Notes: generated by a model from the letters alone, not told the origin. A DNA stretch of 64,000 bases from Hyphomicrobium sulfonivorans (GCF_013306565.1 NZ_PZPO01000001.1:310001-374000); one strand, 5' to 3'; shown: positions 45,904 through 55,799, counted from the first letter of the stretch. Numbers and translations are program-made.

Positions 45904-46767
45904 TCAGAAGCGCTGCGATAAACCGATAAATGGATTGAAACGATCCGCCGTATCCGTGACGCCGACGTTTATGCCGGCATCGAGCTGCAGATTGCCGTTT
46001 ATCGCATACGTGAGACCGGTGGCGAGCACGAGCGCCGTGCCGCCGGGCGCCAAAGCGCCGAAGCTCGCCGCGATCTCGTAGTAGGTGCCGAACTTCTCGG
46101 TCCATTCATACGCCAGCGCAGCAGTGGTGACATAGCCGGCTTCGTATTTGCCGCTGATGTCTCCGCGCACCCAGGATACGCCGCCGTTGATGCCGAGACC
46201 GAAATTGTTCGGCAGCTCGATAGCCAGCGGAACGATGAGGCCGCCCTCAACGTGCTTCGGGCTGATGCCGTTGTTATCGTTGGTCGGCAGTGTGATGTAC
46301 GGCAACAGAGCGAGCGCCGATCCGATTTCCGCAGCGTTGTCGTTGCCCCACAGATTGACCTTGCCGCGAATATCGAAGCCGCCAACGCCGGATGCGCGCT
46401 CGGTTGCAAGGCCCGGCTGCCGATAATGGGTTTTGCCGTGCGGCTGCCAGACGAAGTTTATCTCCGTGCTATTCGAGAGGCCGATGCGCACGTTGGCGTT
46501 GAAAAACTCGTAGGTATCCATCTCACCACCGGTCTCATCGGCATGCGAGCGGCCGAATCCAAAAAGGGTGGTTTCGATCTGGACGTGACCGGCATCGACC
46601 GTGAACGGGGTTTCCGTCATGTCCGGCCGATCGGTTGTCATGTCACGCATCAAACGCGTCGGCGTCGGGTTGAAAAGGTTGTAGCCGCTTTTGTCGTCAG
46701 CGGCGGCTCCCTCACTGATACCCGCGCTTCCCAATGCAACAACAAAACAGAACACAGCTTTTCTCAT
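45904..46767 (-). CDS. outer-membrane transporter-like beta-barrel protein
   Basis: A 287-residue exported protein. Residues 1-22 are a signal peptide (MRKAVFCFVVALGSAGISEG, then AAA). The mature part begins with MTTDRPDMTETPFTVDAGHV, the hallmark of the 'transporter' family related to the meta-pathway phenol degradation proteins (Phenol_MetA_deg), and continues as alternating strands. It ends in a C-terminal Phe (GLSQRF), the outer-membrane assembly signal. The substrate is unknown. It is divergent from mntR, and the shared region carries MntR-like inverted repeats, so manganese-dependent control is plausible. Confidence 0.82.
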   Translation of the reverse strand: MRKAVFCFVVALGSAGISEGAAADDKSGYNLFNPTPTRLMRDMTTDRPDMTETPFTVDAGHVQIETTLFGFGRSHADETGGEMDTYEFFNANVRIGLSNSTEINFVWQPHGKTHYRQPGLATERASGVGGFDIRGKVNLWGNDNAAEIGSALALLPYITLPTNDNNGISPKHVEGGLIVPLAIELPNNFGLGINGGVSWVRGDISGKYEAGYVTTAALAYEWTEKFGTYYEIAASFGALAPGGTALVLATGLTYAINGNLQLDAGINVGVTDTADRFNPFIGLSQRF

Positions 46768-46789
46768 CGTCGCTCGTCCCCCGTTGATT

Positions 46790-46870
46790 CAGCCTAAATT
46801 TTGGCTGACTTAGTTGGCCACACGGTACAAATTTAGCTTCTACTAACTTTTAGTTAGCCGCGACTAACTT
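46790..46870. promoter_or_regulatory. inverted-repeat operator cluster, probably MntR binding
   Basis: Between the divergent genes lie CTAACT (46843-46848), AGTTAG (46852-46857) and CTAACT (46864-46869), giving two overlapping perfect inverted repeats with 3- and 6-base spacers. A further TTAGTTGGC half site is at 46810-46818 and a CAGCC/GGCTG repeat at 46790-46807. The sequence resembles operators of the DtxR family, to which MntR belongs, which are built from GTTAG half sites. Autoregulation and control of the outer-membrane gene are inferred. Confidence 0.65.
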
Positions 46871-46916
46871 TGATGTCAACGGAGGCTTGAGGTAGGATCC
46901 GCGTCGAGGGCAGCGG

Positions 46917-47366
46917 ATGGGAGACGAGATGGACACCGCCAGGGGCCGGGCGCGCGATGCCCAGCGCCGCGCTGAGCAATTCAGACGCGTGCGCGATGCG
47001 CATCAGACGGAGGTCGCGGAGGATTACGTTGAGCTCGTCGCGGATCTGATCGAAGAGACCGGCGAGGCAAGGGTCGTGGATTTATCCGAGCGGCTAGGCG
47101 TCACAAAAGCGACGGTGAACAACACCATCCAGCGCCTGCAGCGCGACGGACTGGTGACCAGTCAGCCCTACCGTTCGATATTTCTTACGGAAAAAGGCCG
47201 TACGCTGGCTGAGACGTCCCGCGAGCGGCATCACACCGTGCGTGATTTCCTGCTCGCATTGGGGGTCGATGCCGATACCGCCGAAGCCGACTCCGAGGGC
47301 ATCGAGCACCATGTGAGCGAGCCGACGCTGGAAGCGTTCCGCAAATTTCTGCGCAAGTCAGGCTGA
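46917..47366 (+). CDS. mntR: manganese-dependent repressor MntR
   Basis: A 149-residue DtxR-family transcription factor. Residues about 35-90 form the winged helix (EDYVELVADLIEETGEARVV, then LGVTKATVNNTIQRLQRDG). The metal ligands correspond to those of B. subtilis MntR: Asp36 and Glu39 in EDYVE, His in RERHHTVRDFL, and Glu/Glu/His in DSEGIEHHVS. It lacks the SH3-like domain of iron-type DtxR, as manganese sensors do. When manganese is bound it should repress uptake or adjust export genes. An ATG at 46929 is an alternative start. Divergent from the outer-membrane protein with operator-like repeats between. Confidence 0.92.
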   Translation: MGDEMDTARGRARDAQRRAEQFRRVRDAHQTEVAEDYVELVADLIEETGEARVVDLSERLGVTKATVNNTIQRLQRDGLVTSQPYRSIFLTEKGRTLAETSRERHHTVRDFLLALGVDADTAEADSEGIEHHVSEPTLEAFRKFLRKSG

Positions 47367-47435
47367 CCGAAAGCGACTGCCGCCGAGCGCGCTTGATACA
47401 AGCGCAGCGTTGCGATCGGCAATGCGAGCGACGTC

Positions 47436-47498
47436 TAAAAAAACAACGGGCGATCGCAAAATGAGGGCCTAGTTGGCTCCCATCGCGATCGCCCGTTG
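47436..47498 (-). terminator. intrinsic terminator for the small exported-protein gene
   Basis: Perfect 14-bp inverted repeat CAACGGGCGATCGC (47444-47457) / GCGATCGCCCGTTG (47485-47498), loop of 27 bases, followed on the minus strand by TTTTTTTAGAC. It begins about 26 bases after the stop codon of the minus-strand gene at 47524. Confidence 0.8.
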
Positions 47499-47523
47499 CG
47501 TTGATCCTGCCGGAACAGAGATA

Positions 47524-47787
47524 TCAACAGCCGTGGCGCCACATGCAGCGGGCAAAGCGCGGCGAGCCCATGCCCCAGCGACGATCGCAACGGTTGGTCC
47601 AGCGCATGCAGCGCGGGCTGATCTGCGGCACCACTACGTATTCAGCGGGAGCCGGCGCGTAATATTCCGGGGCCTGCGCATAGTATTCCGGCGGCGGCGC
47701 GCGTCCGAAGTCGGCGGCGGTTGCCACCGTGCCGGCCGAAACGAGACCGATAACAGCTGCGGCTGCGAGCGTGAGGGAACGCTGCAT
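47524..47787 (-). CDS. small exported Tyr/Pro-rich protein with C-terminal cysteines
   Basis: An 87-residue protein I cannot assign to a named family. Residues 1-24 are a signal peptide (MQRSLTLAAAAVIGLVSAGT, then VATAADF). The middle has repeats of (P)PEYYAQAP and PEYYAPAPAEYV. The C-terminus holds four Cys in CMRWTNRCDRRWGMGS and FARCMWRHGC, spaced for two disulfides. Small secreted proteins of this style are common in Hyphomicrobiales. A strong terminator follows, and the GGAG-like sequence AGGAGAAGTAG precedes the ATG, so it is probably expressed well. Confidence 0.75.
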   Translation of the reverse strand: MQRSLTLAAAAVIGLVSAGTVATAADFGRAPPPEYYAQAPEYYAPAPAEYVVVPQISPRCMRWTNRCDRRWGMGSPRFARCMWRHGC

Positions 47788-48097
47788 AGACTACTTCTCC
47801 TGATTTCATTTCCAACGGCGCGATGGCGCATCGCACCCGGCGCGCACATCGCTTCCCACCTGAGAACGCGCTGAGCGGCATACCGTTTCAATAATGCACC
47901 CGGGTAAACGATGCCTAACCCACGCTGGTGGATTGGTGCCGCGCGGCGACCAGTGCTCGGAACCGCCCCAAAGAATATATGCAACCTAGGATGGGACATC
48001 CCTAGCCGATTCGCGTGCCCTTGCTGACGCGGCCCGCTAACATTCAGCGAACGGTGGAATCTGAAATCAATTTATAGGCGATCAGTGGCGACGAGCG
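47788..48097. other. intergenic region
   Basis: About 310 bases between two minus-strand genes, presumably holding the promoter of the small exported-protein gene. I saw no supported gene, repeat or hairpin. Confidence 0.4.
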
Positions 48098-48868
48098 TCA
48101 GGCGATGACCGGTTCAGGTAGCGCGTCAACGAGGCGGCGCAACGTGTCGAGAGTGCCCGCATCGATCAGTCCATCGGCGCGCGCGGGGCGGAAGTGCATC
48201 TGGAAAGAGCGGATCAACACTTTCGGCCAATCCTCACGGCCCGGATTGTCGATGCCATAGCCATACGCACGCAGCAGCTCCAACGCTTCTGCCAGCATTG
48301 CAGCTTCGTCACCGCTGCACGGCGCACTTAAATCCAGCGACGGCGTCACCCAGTGGCCAACGCCACCGCGCGCCAGATACGCCCAGTCGAACTTCTCGCC
48401 CGGATCAATCTTGCGGCCGGGGGCGATGTCGGAATGGCCCAGGAAACGCTGCGGCACAATGCGATTGCGGCTGCTGATATCCCGGCACAGCGCCGCCACT
48501 GCATGCATCTGCGGTGGTGGAAAATCAGGATAGCCGCGTTCGTGGCCGGGGTTCTGGATCTCGATGCCGATGGACATCGAATTGACATCGCATTCGCCGT
48601 ACCAGCGGGACGCCCCCGCGTGCCAGGCGCGGGCATGCTCTGCCACCATCTGTGTAATGATGCCGGCTTCATCGACGACGTAATGACACGATACGCCGCT
48701 CTCAGGATTGGCCAGCCAGTCGATTGCGCCCTCCGCGGAAGTCATGCCCGTGTAGTGCAGGATGACCATGCTCGGCGGCCAGCCGTTGCGGCGCTCCTCA
48801 AAATTGGGCGATGCATGCACCGCGTGCACCAAAGCGGAATCCGGCTCAAGTTTCGCCTCAAGCTTCAT
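48098..48868 (-). CDS. N-acetylmuramoyl-L-alanine amidase (AmiD/AmpD type)
   Basis: A 256-residue zinc amidase (Amidase_2) that cuts the bond between MurNAc and the peptide stem. Zinc ligands: His in MVILHYTGMTSAEGA, His in RFLGHSDIAPGRKIDPGEKF (with the following Asp); the catalytic Glu region is SMSIGIEIQNPGHE. The C-terminal ~70 residues (LLRAYGYGIDNPGREDWPKV) are a peptidoglycan-binding helical domain, as in E. coli AmiD. No signal peptide or lipobox is seen, so it may act in the cytoplasm on recycled anhydro-muropeptides like AmpD, or use an unseen export route. It overlaps the DjlA-like gene by 11 bases. Confidence 0.9.
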   Translation of the reverse strand: MKLEAKLEPDSALVHAVHASPNFEERRNGWPPSMVILHYTGMTSAEGAIDWLANPESGVSCHYVVDEAGIITQMVAEHARAWHAGASRWYGECDVNSMSIGIEIQNPGHERGYPDFPPPQMHAVAALCRDISSRNRIVPQRFLGHSDIAPGRKIDPGEKFDWAYLARGGVGHWVTPSLDLSAPCSGDEAAMLAEALELLRAYGYGIDNPGREDWPKVLIRSFQMHFRPARADGLIDAGTLDTLRRLVDALPEPVIA

Positions 48869-49601
48869 TCAGTCGACCCAACCTCTGCCGCTCCGTCGCC
48901 CGTTCAGCCTTGATCTGATCATACGCGGCATTGATGGCGGCCAGCCGGCGCGTGGCGGCGCAACGCAATTCCGGCGGCACGCCCGTCATCGCCAGCTTGT
49001 CAGGGTGATGCTCGCGCACCAACTCACGGTGGCGCAGCTTGAGATCTTCATCGGACAACGAAGGCATCACGCCCAGGATCTGATACGGGCTGCACGGGTC
49101 ATTGATGAACCCGGCGCGAATGGAAAGAAACTCCGCCCGGCTGAGGCCGAACTTATCAGCCACGATCCGTAGAAACAGATCTTCATCGGGATGCAGGATG
49201 CCGTCCGCCGCCGCCACATGGAACAGGCACTCAAGCAGCGCATTCAGCATCTCCGGCTCGTCAGCCAGCAGCGACGCGATCTTGCTGGCGTACACTTCAA
49301 ACCCGGCGATGTCTTGAGCGGCGAGATCATACAGACGGCGGAAGTTTTCCTCTTCGCCCTTGGGGATGTCGAACACCCGCTCAAACGCGCGCTCCTCAAT
49401 CGGCAGAGCAACGCCATCCGCCTTCGCCATCTTCGCGGCCAGCGTGGTCACCGCGATCGTGAATGCAACGGTGCGATAACCCGGCGTGCGGTGCGCGGCC
49501 AGCTCGCGGCGCAGCCGTTCCCACCACGCGCCGATGGCGTCCAGCACCGAGGTGCGGCCCGTGTCAAAACCAATCGCGTGCGATATCGCTTTCCAAGGCA
49601 T
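48858..49601 (-). CDS. DjlA-like TerB/J-domain co-chaperone
   Basis: A 247-residue protein. Residues about 35-155 are a TerB-like all-helical domain (VAFTIAVTTLAAKMAKADGV; LLECLFHVAAADGILHPDED). Residues about 175-240 are a J domain with the essential His-Pro-Asp (LVREHHPDKLAMTG) and the preceding DPCSPYQILGV. E. coli DjlA is membrane-anchored and stimulates DnaK; here the N-terminus lacks a transmembrane helix. It overlaps the amidase start, so the two share an mRNA, hinting at a link between envelope stress and wall recycling. Confidence 0.88.
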   Translation of the reverse strand: MPWKAISHAIGFDTGRTSVLDAIGAWWERLRRELAAHRTPGYRTVAFTIAVTTLAAKMAKADGVALPIEERAFERVFDIPKGEEENFRRLYDLAAQDIAGFEVYASKIASLLADEPEMLNALLECLFHVAAADGILHPDEDLFLRIVADKFGLSRAEFLSIRAGFINDPCSPYQILGVMPSLSDEDLKLRHRELVREHHPDKLAMTGVPPELRCAATRRLAAINAAYDQIKAERATERQRLGRLNEA

Positions 49602-49783
49602 GGCATTTCCTTATCGGCATTCGCACGCCACTTGAAGCACGCCGATGTCTTCGCAGCGGCAGCTAAGGTGAACGTGCGGCATTTAGCGGAAGTTTACGTG
49701 GTCAAAGCCCCGTGAACGTGCACGGTTGACGCACCCCTGCGCGGTCGATAGCTCAGACAGGAACACAACCGGATGGAAGGCGC

Positions 49784-52700
49784 ATGGCGGGGCAAATAGG
49801 CGGCGGCAAGTGGCATTTCTTCATCGACCGTGGTGGTACATTCACGGACGTGGTCGCCCGCTCACCTGATGGCAACCTTAAGGCGCTGAAGTTGCTGTCC
49901 GAGAACCCGGAAGCTTACGAAGACGCCGCGCTTGAAGCGATCCGGCGCTTTCTTGACGTCACGCCCGGTGCTCCTCTGCCCACCCAGCGCATCGGCGCGG
50001 TGAAGATGGGCACCACTGTGGCGACCAACGCGCTGCTGGAACGCAAAGGCGATGCGACTGTGCTGGTGATCACGCGCGGTCTGGCCGACCAGCTTGAAAT
50101 CGGCACGCAGGCGCGGCCCGACATTTTCGCCCGCCAGATCGTAAAGCCGGAGATGCTCTATACTCGCGTTATCGAAGCCGACGAGCGCGTGCGGGCCGAT
50201 GGCACGGTCGAACGTCCGCTGGACGCTGAAGCGCTACTGCACTCGCTGTCGCAAGCGAGGGCTGACGGCATCGACTCTGTCGCCATCGTGCTCATGCATG
50301 CCTATGCGCATCCCGAGCACGAACAGCAGGCCGCCAAGCTGGCGCGTGAACTTGGGTTCGGCCAGGTTTCCGTCAGTCACGAAATTGCGCCGCTCATCAA
50401 GATTGTTCCGCGCGGCGACACGACGGTGGCGGACGCTTATCTTTCGCCGGTTCTGCGACGTTACGTTGATCGCGTTGCAGGCGCGCTCACGGGCGGAAAT
50501 TCCGGCGCGCTTAACGAAGCTCCGCGCGTTTTGTTCATGGCCTCTTCCGGCGGACTGAAGGCTGCGGAAACATTTCGCGGCCGCGACGCCATTCTGTCCG
50601 GCCCCGCTGGCGGCGTCGTTGGCATGGCGGAAACCGGACGGCGCGCGAACTTCGAAAAACTTATCGGCTTTGACATGGGCGGCACGTCTACGGACGTCGC
50701 GCACTTTGCCGGTGACTATGAGCGCACATTCGAAACCCAGATCGCGGGCGTGCGTCTTTCGGTGCCGATGCTACGCGTGCATACGGTGGCGGCAGGCGGC
50801 GGATCGATCATCTCGTTTGATGGCATGCGCTTTCGCGTCGGTCCCGAAAGCGCCGGCGCCAATCCCGGCCCCAAGTGCTATCGGCGCGGCGGTCCGCTGA
50901 CCGTCACGGACGCCAACGTGATGTTGGGCAAGCTCAACCCGCAGTTCTTCCCCGCCATCTTCGGCCCCGACAGCGACCAGCCGCTTGCAACGGACGCGGT
51001 GCGCGCAGCCTTCAGCGAACTGGCGCGCGAGGTTGGCGATGGCTGCAGCGCCGAAGAAATTGCCGACGGCGCTATCCGCATAGCGGTCGAGAACATGGCC
51101 AACGCGATCAAGAAGATCTCGGTGGAGCGCGGCTACGATGTGACGGAATACGCGCTCAACTGTTTCGGATCGGCGGGCGGGCAACATGCATGTCTGATCG
51201 CGGACACGCTCGGCATCGATACGGTGCTGATCCATCCGCTATCCGGCCTGCTTTCCGCATACGGCATGGGTCTGGCACCGCAGCGGGCAAGCCGCGAGCA
51301 GTCAATTGAGGCGCCGCTCAACAGCGAGACCATGCATCGGCTGGAAAATCTCGCCTACGAACTCGGCAGCGCGGCAACCGAAGAACTGCTCGATGAAGGT
51401 GTCGAGCACGACGCCATAGCCATCGATAGCTTTGTCCATCTGCGCTATCAGGGCACCGATACTGCGCTGGCCGTTCAGCTTTCCGAGCCCGGCTTCATGC
51501 TCCGCGATTTCGAAGCCCTGCACCGCCAGCGCTTCGGATTCGTATCGCCCGAGAAGCCGATTTTCGTTGCGGCGATCGAAGTGGCCGCAACCGGCACCGA
51601 TGAAACAATGGCGGTTGCGCCATCAGTTTCCAATGACGCTAACTTGAAGCCGGGAACCGATCGCCGCGTGCCCCAGCCCCGCGAGACAACGCGCTTTTAT
51701 TCGCGCACGCAGTGGCACGATGCGCCGGTTTACATGCGCGGTGATCTGGCTCCCGGACATACGATTGATGGCCCGGCGCTGGTAATCGAGCCGAACCAGA
51801 CCGTGGTTGTAGAGGCGGGCTGGAGCCTGTGGATCAGCGGCGATAACGACATCGTGTTGACGCGCATCGAGCCACGCAACCGCGAAATGCTGAGCGACAA
51901 GGCTGATCCGATCCTGCTTGAAGTGTTCAACAATCTGTTCATGGCGATTGCCGAGCAGATGGGCGAAGCGCTGCGAAACACCGCCCAGTCGGTGAACATC
52001 AAGGAGCGGCTGGATTTCTCGTGCGCGGTGTTTGACGCCAATGGCGCACTGGTGGCCAACGCACCGCATCTGCCGGTGCATCTGGGGTCGATGGATCGCT
52101 CGGTTGAAACCATCATCCGCGCGCGCTCCGGCGAGATGCGCCCCGGCGATGCCTACATGCTCAACGCGCCTTATAATGGCGGCACGCATCTGCCCGACAT
52201 TACCGTCATCACGCCGGTGTTCGATGAGGCCGGCACGCGTGTGGTGTTCTACGTCGCCAGTCGCGGTCACCATGAGGATATTGGCGGACTGACACCGGGA
52301 TCGATGACGCCGCGTGCCACCACCATCCAAGAAGAGGGCGTGCTGATCGACAACTTCCATCTGGTCGATCGCGGGCGGTTCCTGGAGGATGAAACGCGCG
52401 CACTGCTATCCGGCGGCAAATATCCCGCGCGCAGACCGGACAAAAACATCGCCGACCTGAAGGCTCAGATCGCCGCCAATGCCAAGGGCGAGGCGGAACT
52501 GCGGCGGATGGTGAAGCACTTCGGTCTGGATGTCGTGAGCGCCTACATGCGCCATGTGCAGGACAACGCCGAAGAAGCGGTGCGCCGACTGCTCGCGAAG
52601 CTGGACGATGGCCACTTCCGCGTCGATACCGATCAGGGAACAGCGGTGGAAGTGCGCATAACCGTCGACCGCGAAAGCCGCAGCGCCACGGTGGACTTCA

Positions 52701-53431
52701 CCGGCACCAGCGCGCAGCAGCCCAACAACTTCAACGCGCCTGAACCGGTGACGCGCGCGGCTGTGCTTTACACCTTCCGCGTGATGGTGGACGAACCAAT
52801 ACCGATGAACGCGGGATGCTTGAAGCCGATCAAGATTATCATTCCCGAAGGCTCGATGCTGAGGCCGATCTATCCCGCTGCAGTCGTCGCGGGCAACGTC
52901 GAGACCAGCCAGATCGTAACCAATGCGCTGTTCGGCGCGCTGAACGCACTCGGCTCATCGCAAGGGACAATGAATAATCTGACCTTTGGTAACGACCGCG
53001 TGCAGTATTATGAGACGCTCTGCTCGGGTGCCCCTGCCGGACCAGGCTTCGACGGTGCGGCCGCGGTGCACGTCCACATGACCAACACGCGGCTGACCGA
53101 TCCGGAAATTCTGGAGCTGCGCTATCCCGTGCTGCTGGAGGAGTTTTCCATCCGGCGCGGGTCAGGCGGCAAAGGTCGATGGCACAGCGGCGATGGCACC
53201 CGGCGCGTTATTCGATTTCTGGAGCGGATGCATTGCGCCATCCTTTCCGGCTATCGCAAAGTGCACCCGTTCGGACTTGATGGTGGCGCAGCGGGAGCGC
53301 GTGGCAGCAACGCGGTGCGTCGCGACGATGGCAGCATGGAAGACATCGGCGGTTGCGCGGAAACCGTGCTGGAGCCGGGCGAGGCCATCATCATTTCTAC
53401 GCCGACTGGCGGTGGTTTCGGCACGCCATGA
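49784..53431 (+). CDS. 5-oxoprolinase (fused hydantoinase A/B subunits)
   Basis: A 1215-residue cytoplasmic ATP-dependent enzyme that opens 5-oxoproline to glutamate. Residues about 8-210 are the hydantoinase A N-terminal domain ([19 protein letters not shown]), residues 215-530 the HyuA ATPase core ([38 protein letters not shown]), and 700-1210 the HyuB domain ([40 protein letters not shown]). The fusion of both subunits in one chain is the eukaryote-like/proteobacterial form. 5-oxoproline arises from glutathione turnover and spontaneous cyclisation of glutamine. It is a single gene, divergent from the DjlA-like gene. Confidence 0.94.
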   Translation: MAGQIGGGKWHFFIDRGGTFTDVVARSPDGNLKALKLLSENPEAYEDAALEAIRRFLDVTPGAPLPTQRIGAVKMGTTVATNALLERKGDATVLVITRGLADQLEIGTQARPDIFARQIVKPEMLYTRVIEADERVRADGTVERPLDAEALLHSLSQARADGIDSVAIVLMHAYAHPEHEQQAAKLARELGFGQVSVSHEIAPLIKIVPRGDTTVADAYLSPVLRRYVDRVAGALTGGNSGALNEAPRVLFMASSGGLKAAETFRGRDAILSGPAGGVVGMAETGRRANFEKLIGFDMGGTSTDVAHFAGDYERTFETQIAGVRLSVPMLRVHTVAAGGGSIISFDGMRFRVGPESAGANPGPKCYRRGGPLTVTDANVMLGKLNPQFFPAIFGPDSDQPLATDAVRAAFSELAREVGDGCSAEEIADGAIRIAVENMANAIKKISVERGYDVTEYALNCFGSAGGQHACLIADTLGIDTVLIHPLSGLLSAYGMGLAPQRASREQSIEAPLNSETMHRLENLAYELGSAATEELLDEGVEHDAIAIDSFVHLRYQGTDTALAVQLSEPGFMLRDFEALHRQRFGFVSPEKPIFVAAIEVAATGTDETMAVAPSVSNDANLKPGTDRRVPQPRETTRFYSRTQWHDAPVYMRGDLAPGHTIDGPALVIEPNQTVVVEAGWSLWISGDNDIVLTRIEPRNREMLSDKADPILLEVFNNLFMAIAEQMGEALRNTAQSVNIKERLDFSCAVFDANGALVANAPHLPVHLGSMDRSVETIIRARSGEMRPGDAYMLNAPYNGGTHLPDITVITPVFDEAGTRVVFYVASRGHHEDIGGLTPGSMTPRATTIQEEGVLIDNFHLVDRGRFLEDETRALLSGGKYPARRPDKNIADLKAQIAANAKGEAELRRMVKHFGLDVVSAYMRHVQDNAEEAVRRLLAKLDDGHFRVDTDQGTAVEVRITVDRESRSATVDFTGTSAQQPNNFNAPEPVTRAAVLYTFRVMVDEPIPMNAGCLKPIKIIIPEGSMLRPIYPAAVVAGNVETSQIVTNALFGALNALGSSQGTMNNLTFGNDRVQYYETLCSGAPAGPGFDGAAAVHVHMTNTRLTDPEILELRYPVLLEEFSIRRGSGGKGRWHSGDGTRRVIRFLERMHCAILSGYRKVHPFGLDGGAAGARGSNAVRRDDGSMEDIGGCAETVLEPGEAIIISTPTGGGFGTP

Positions 53432-53469
53432 CGACGGAGCAACCCACGCACTGCGCGGTGCGTGGTGCC

Positions 53470-53501
53470 AAAACAAAAAGCCAGGGCACATGCCCTGGCT
53501 T
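53470..53501 (-). terminator. intrinsic terminator
   Basis: Perfect 11-bp stem AAGCCAGGGCA (53478-53488) / TGCCCTGGCTT (53491-53501) with a two-base loop. The minus strand continues TTTGTTTTGG, so it best ends the DUF2852 gene, and may also stop 5-oxoprolinase transcription from the other side. Confidence 0.8.
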
Positions 53502-53544
53502 CAATGTTTGCTCGTGAGCGCAGAAGGCGCGATGAACGATTACG

Positions 53545-53979
53545 TCAGGCGGTTGCGACCGGGCCTTCACCCGTAGCACCGGAAGCGGGGCGCGCGCGCC
53601 GTTCGGACATGAACTGATCGAACTCGGCCTTGTCCTTCGCCTTGCGCAGCCGCTCCAGAAACTCCTGAAACTCGCGCTGCTCGTCCTGCAGCCGGCGGAT
53701 CGTTTCCTCGCGATACTCATCGAACGCGGCATTGCCGCTCGAAGGGGCGCCGCGCAGCTCCTGGCCCCAGCGCTCAACAGTGCGGTCCCAGCGATCGCCG
53801 GTGCCACGCCGCCAACGGCCGAAGCCGCTCATCCGTCCACCACATCCCATGCGTCCACTCCAGTATAGGTAGGCGAGAATTGCGAGACCCACGGGCCAGA
53901 ACACGATGAAGCCCACAACCATGGCCCCAATCCATGCCGGTTTGCCGTAGTCGTCGAGCGTCGCAACAAGCCCATTCAT
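53545..53979 (-). CDS. DUF2852 membrane protein
   Basis: A 144-residue protein. One transmembrane helix at residues 15-40 (PAWIGAMVVGFIVFWPVGLA, then ILAYLYWSG), then a Gly/Arg stretch (GRMGCGGRMSGFGRW), the conserved SSGNAAFDEYREETIRRLQ and a charged coiled coil DEQREFQEFLERLRKAKDKA ending FDQFMSERRAR. This matches DUF2852, an alphaproteobacterial family of unknown function. A clear terminator lies 43 bases downstream. Confidence 0.88.
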   Translation of the reverse strand: MNGLVATLDDYGKPAWIGAMVVGFIVFWPVGLAILAYLYWSGRMGCGGRMSGFGRWRRGTGDRWDRTVERWGQELRGAPSSGNAAFDEYREETIRRLQDEQREFQEFLERLRKAKDKAEFDQFMSERRARPASGATGEGPVATA

Positions 53980-54643
53980 AGCAGGTCACTCCGTATGTGA
54001 ATGTTTATCACATTTACATACGTGGCATTCTGATCGGCAGCCGTCAAGAGGTGGACCGGGAAAATCCGAACGCTGATCGCACAGACTTTTCACGCGCTAG
54101 TAGGGCTGCGCGGACACGCCGCACAGTTGATTGCAGCGCCACACATGCAGCCACGCGGGCTGCCCGCATCCGATTAACCGCAGCTCTGCACGCGCAGAAC
54201 GGCGAAGGGCGATCCGCACTCAGCTAAGATGTAGGTGGAATTTTCGCGAAATAAAGTCGATGCGCACCGCATCAATGCGCATTCATGCCCGACCGTGACG
54301 CGGCGCGAATGGCGGATCGCACGTCTGAGCGGGCGTCGACACTTCAACAGCGCGCGCGCATTGAAACGCTGGCAGCAATTTTCTGCCGAACTAGGCCGTG
54401 GCCGCACTGAAGTCCTGCGAGGACTGGCGACCACACTTGCCAGCCGCGACGCCTTCCCAACTTGCGGCGGCGACACCCATCCGGCTCGTGGCTCAGCGCT
54501 CGTGACTTAGGATGATCACCCTAGCTGCGCCATGCGACCGACGGGAGAAACGTCGTGAGGGCTAATCTCGCCCGTCGGATGCATGAGATCGCGGTAACCG
54601 GATCAGTACCGCACGACGAACGCTGAACATTCGTCTCGGCGCG
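53980..54643. other. intergenic region with a long-loop hairpin
   Basis: About 660 bases. No frame is convincing (54174-54476 and 54235-54510 are shadows of each other without ribosome-binding sites). A perfect 8-bp inverted repeat CCGACGGG (54538-54545) / CCCGTCGG (54571-54578) encloses a 25-base loop. The region is rich in short GCGCA/TGCG words, like the long gene-poor region at 16.2-17.6 kb. Confidence 0.4.
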
Positions 54644-54943
54644 TCAGCGCTTCTTTGCCGGGACGCGCTTCTTCACAGCCTTCTTGGCTGCACCCTTCTT
54701 CGCCGTAGCAGTCGTCTTTGCTGCCACTGCCTTCGCCTTCACAGGCTTGGCCTTGATCGGCTTGGAAGCAACCTTGCGCACGGCCTTCTTCTTGGCCGGC
54801 TCTTTCTTCGGAGCATCCGCTGCCTGCGTGAGAGCTGAAGCCGCAAGCTTCTTGATCTCGCTGTGTGTGAGAGTACCGGGAGCCTTGATGCCCTTCGCTG
54901 CAATACGCGCAACTGCCGGTGAGGTCTTCTCGTTCGCTGCCAT
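54644..54943 (-). CDS. histone H1-like lysine/alanine-rich protein
   Basis: A 99-residue, strongly basic protein. Residues 1-40 are a moderately structured N-terminus (AGIKAP-like GIKAPGTLTHSEIKKLAASA). Residues 44-99 are almost entirely Lys, Ala, Pro and Val, with repeats of the type KAKPVKAKAVAAK and KKAVKKRVPAKKR. This resembles the C-terminal tails of bacterial H1-like proteins (AlgP, HctB, rhizobial KA-rich proteins) and predicts non-specific nucleic-acid binding in the nucleoid. It stands alone between long intergenic regions. Expression conditions cannot be read from the sequence. Confidence 0.8.
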   Translation of the reverse strand: MAANEKTSPAVARIAAKGIKAPGTLTHSEIKKLAASALTQAADAPKKEPAKKKAVRKVASKPIKAKPVKAKAVAAKTTATAKKGAAKKAVKKRVPAKKR

Positions 54944-55117
54944 GATTGAAACCCGTCTTTGCTAACTACATGCGCACCACTACTCGCGCGCGATGCCGCC
55001 TCACGTATACATCGGTTTCAACAGCTATGCATTAAGCGTTTGCATGCTGTGCGCAAACTCATCGCGCACAACACACGCAACGCACGATGAATGCGCACTC
55101 GAACAACGCGCAACGCA

Positions 55118-55759
55118 CTACTTGTCCGACGTGACGCCGAGACCATCGAGATAGATCAGCACAGCAGCTTCAAGAAGATCTTCCGCCGACATCGGTATCG
55201 GACGACGCGCAGCATCGCCACGACTGAACAGCGCAGCGATGCCGTGACTGAGCGACCAGATGTGCAGCGCCATCATCAGCGACGGCGGCCGCTTGGCAGG
55301 CGGCAACGTTGCAGCCAATGCATCGCAAGCCTGACGCAACACGGCGAACGCGCGCTCGCCCGCCTCTCGCACCTCCGGATGATCGCCCATAGGCAAACCG
55401 GATTCGAACATCGCGGAAAACTGCGCCGGCTCCTTGGCTGCAAAGTCCAGATACGCCCGCCCGACACGCTCAAAGGCTGCTCTGGGCGTGGGTTTGCCGT
55501 CATTCCAGGCTTTCGCCAGCGCATCCGCAAATGCATCGAAGCCACGGCGAGCGATGTCGGCCAGCAGTGCATCGCGATCGCGGTAATGGCGGTAGGGTGC
55601 TGCGGGGCTGACGCCGGCCGCACGCGCGGCATCGGCGAACGTGAAGCCCGCCGGCCCTTTCTTGGAGATCAATTCAAGTGCCGCGGCGATCAATGCTTCA
55701 CGCAGATTCCCGTGATGGTATCCGCGCCGCGCGCCGGGGCCGCCCTTTTGCCATGCCAT
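55118..55759 (-). CDS. TetR/AcrR-family regulator
   Basis: A 213-residue repressor. Residues about 10-60 are the TetR DNA-binding domain (YHHGNLREALIAAALELISK; FTFADAARAAGVSPAAPYRH). The C-terminal ligand-binding domain has SLMMALHIWSLSHGIAALFS, typical of the TetR subgroup with a WHG-type C-terminal domain. ATG at 55759 is used; a TTG at 55777 is also in frame. The nearest genes are egtD on the same strand and the H1-like protein, so the target cannot be inferred. Confidence 0.88.
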   Translation of the reverse strand: MAWQKGGPGARRGYHHGNLREALIAAALELISKKGPAGFTFADAARAAGVSPAAPYRHYRDRDALLADIARRGFDAFADALAKAWNDGKPTPRAAFERVGRAYLDFAAKEPAQFSAMFESGLPMGDHPEVREAGERAFAVLRQACDALAATLPPAKRPPSLMMALHIWSLSHGIAALFSRGDAARRPIPMSAEDLLEAAVLIYLDGLGVTSDK

Positions 55760-55799
55760 GACGCGCTTGTAGCCCAATTCGCAAGGCGACGGCTATCTT

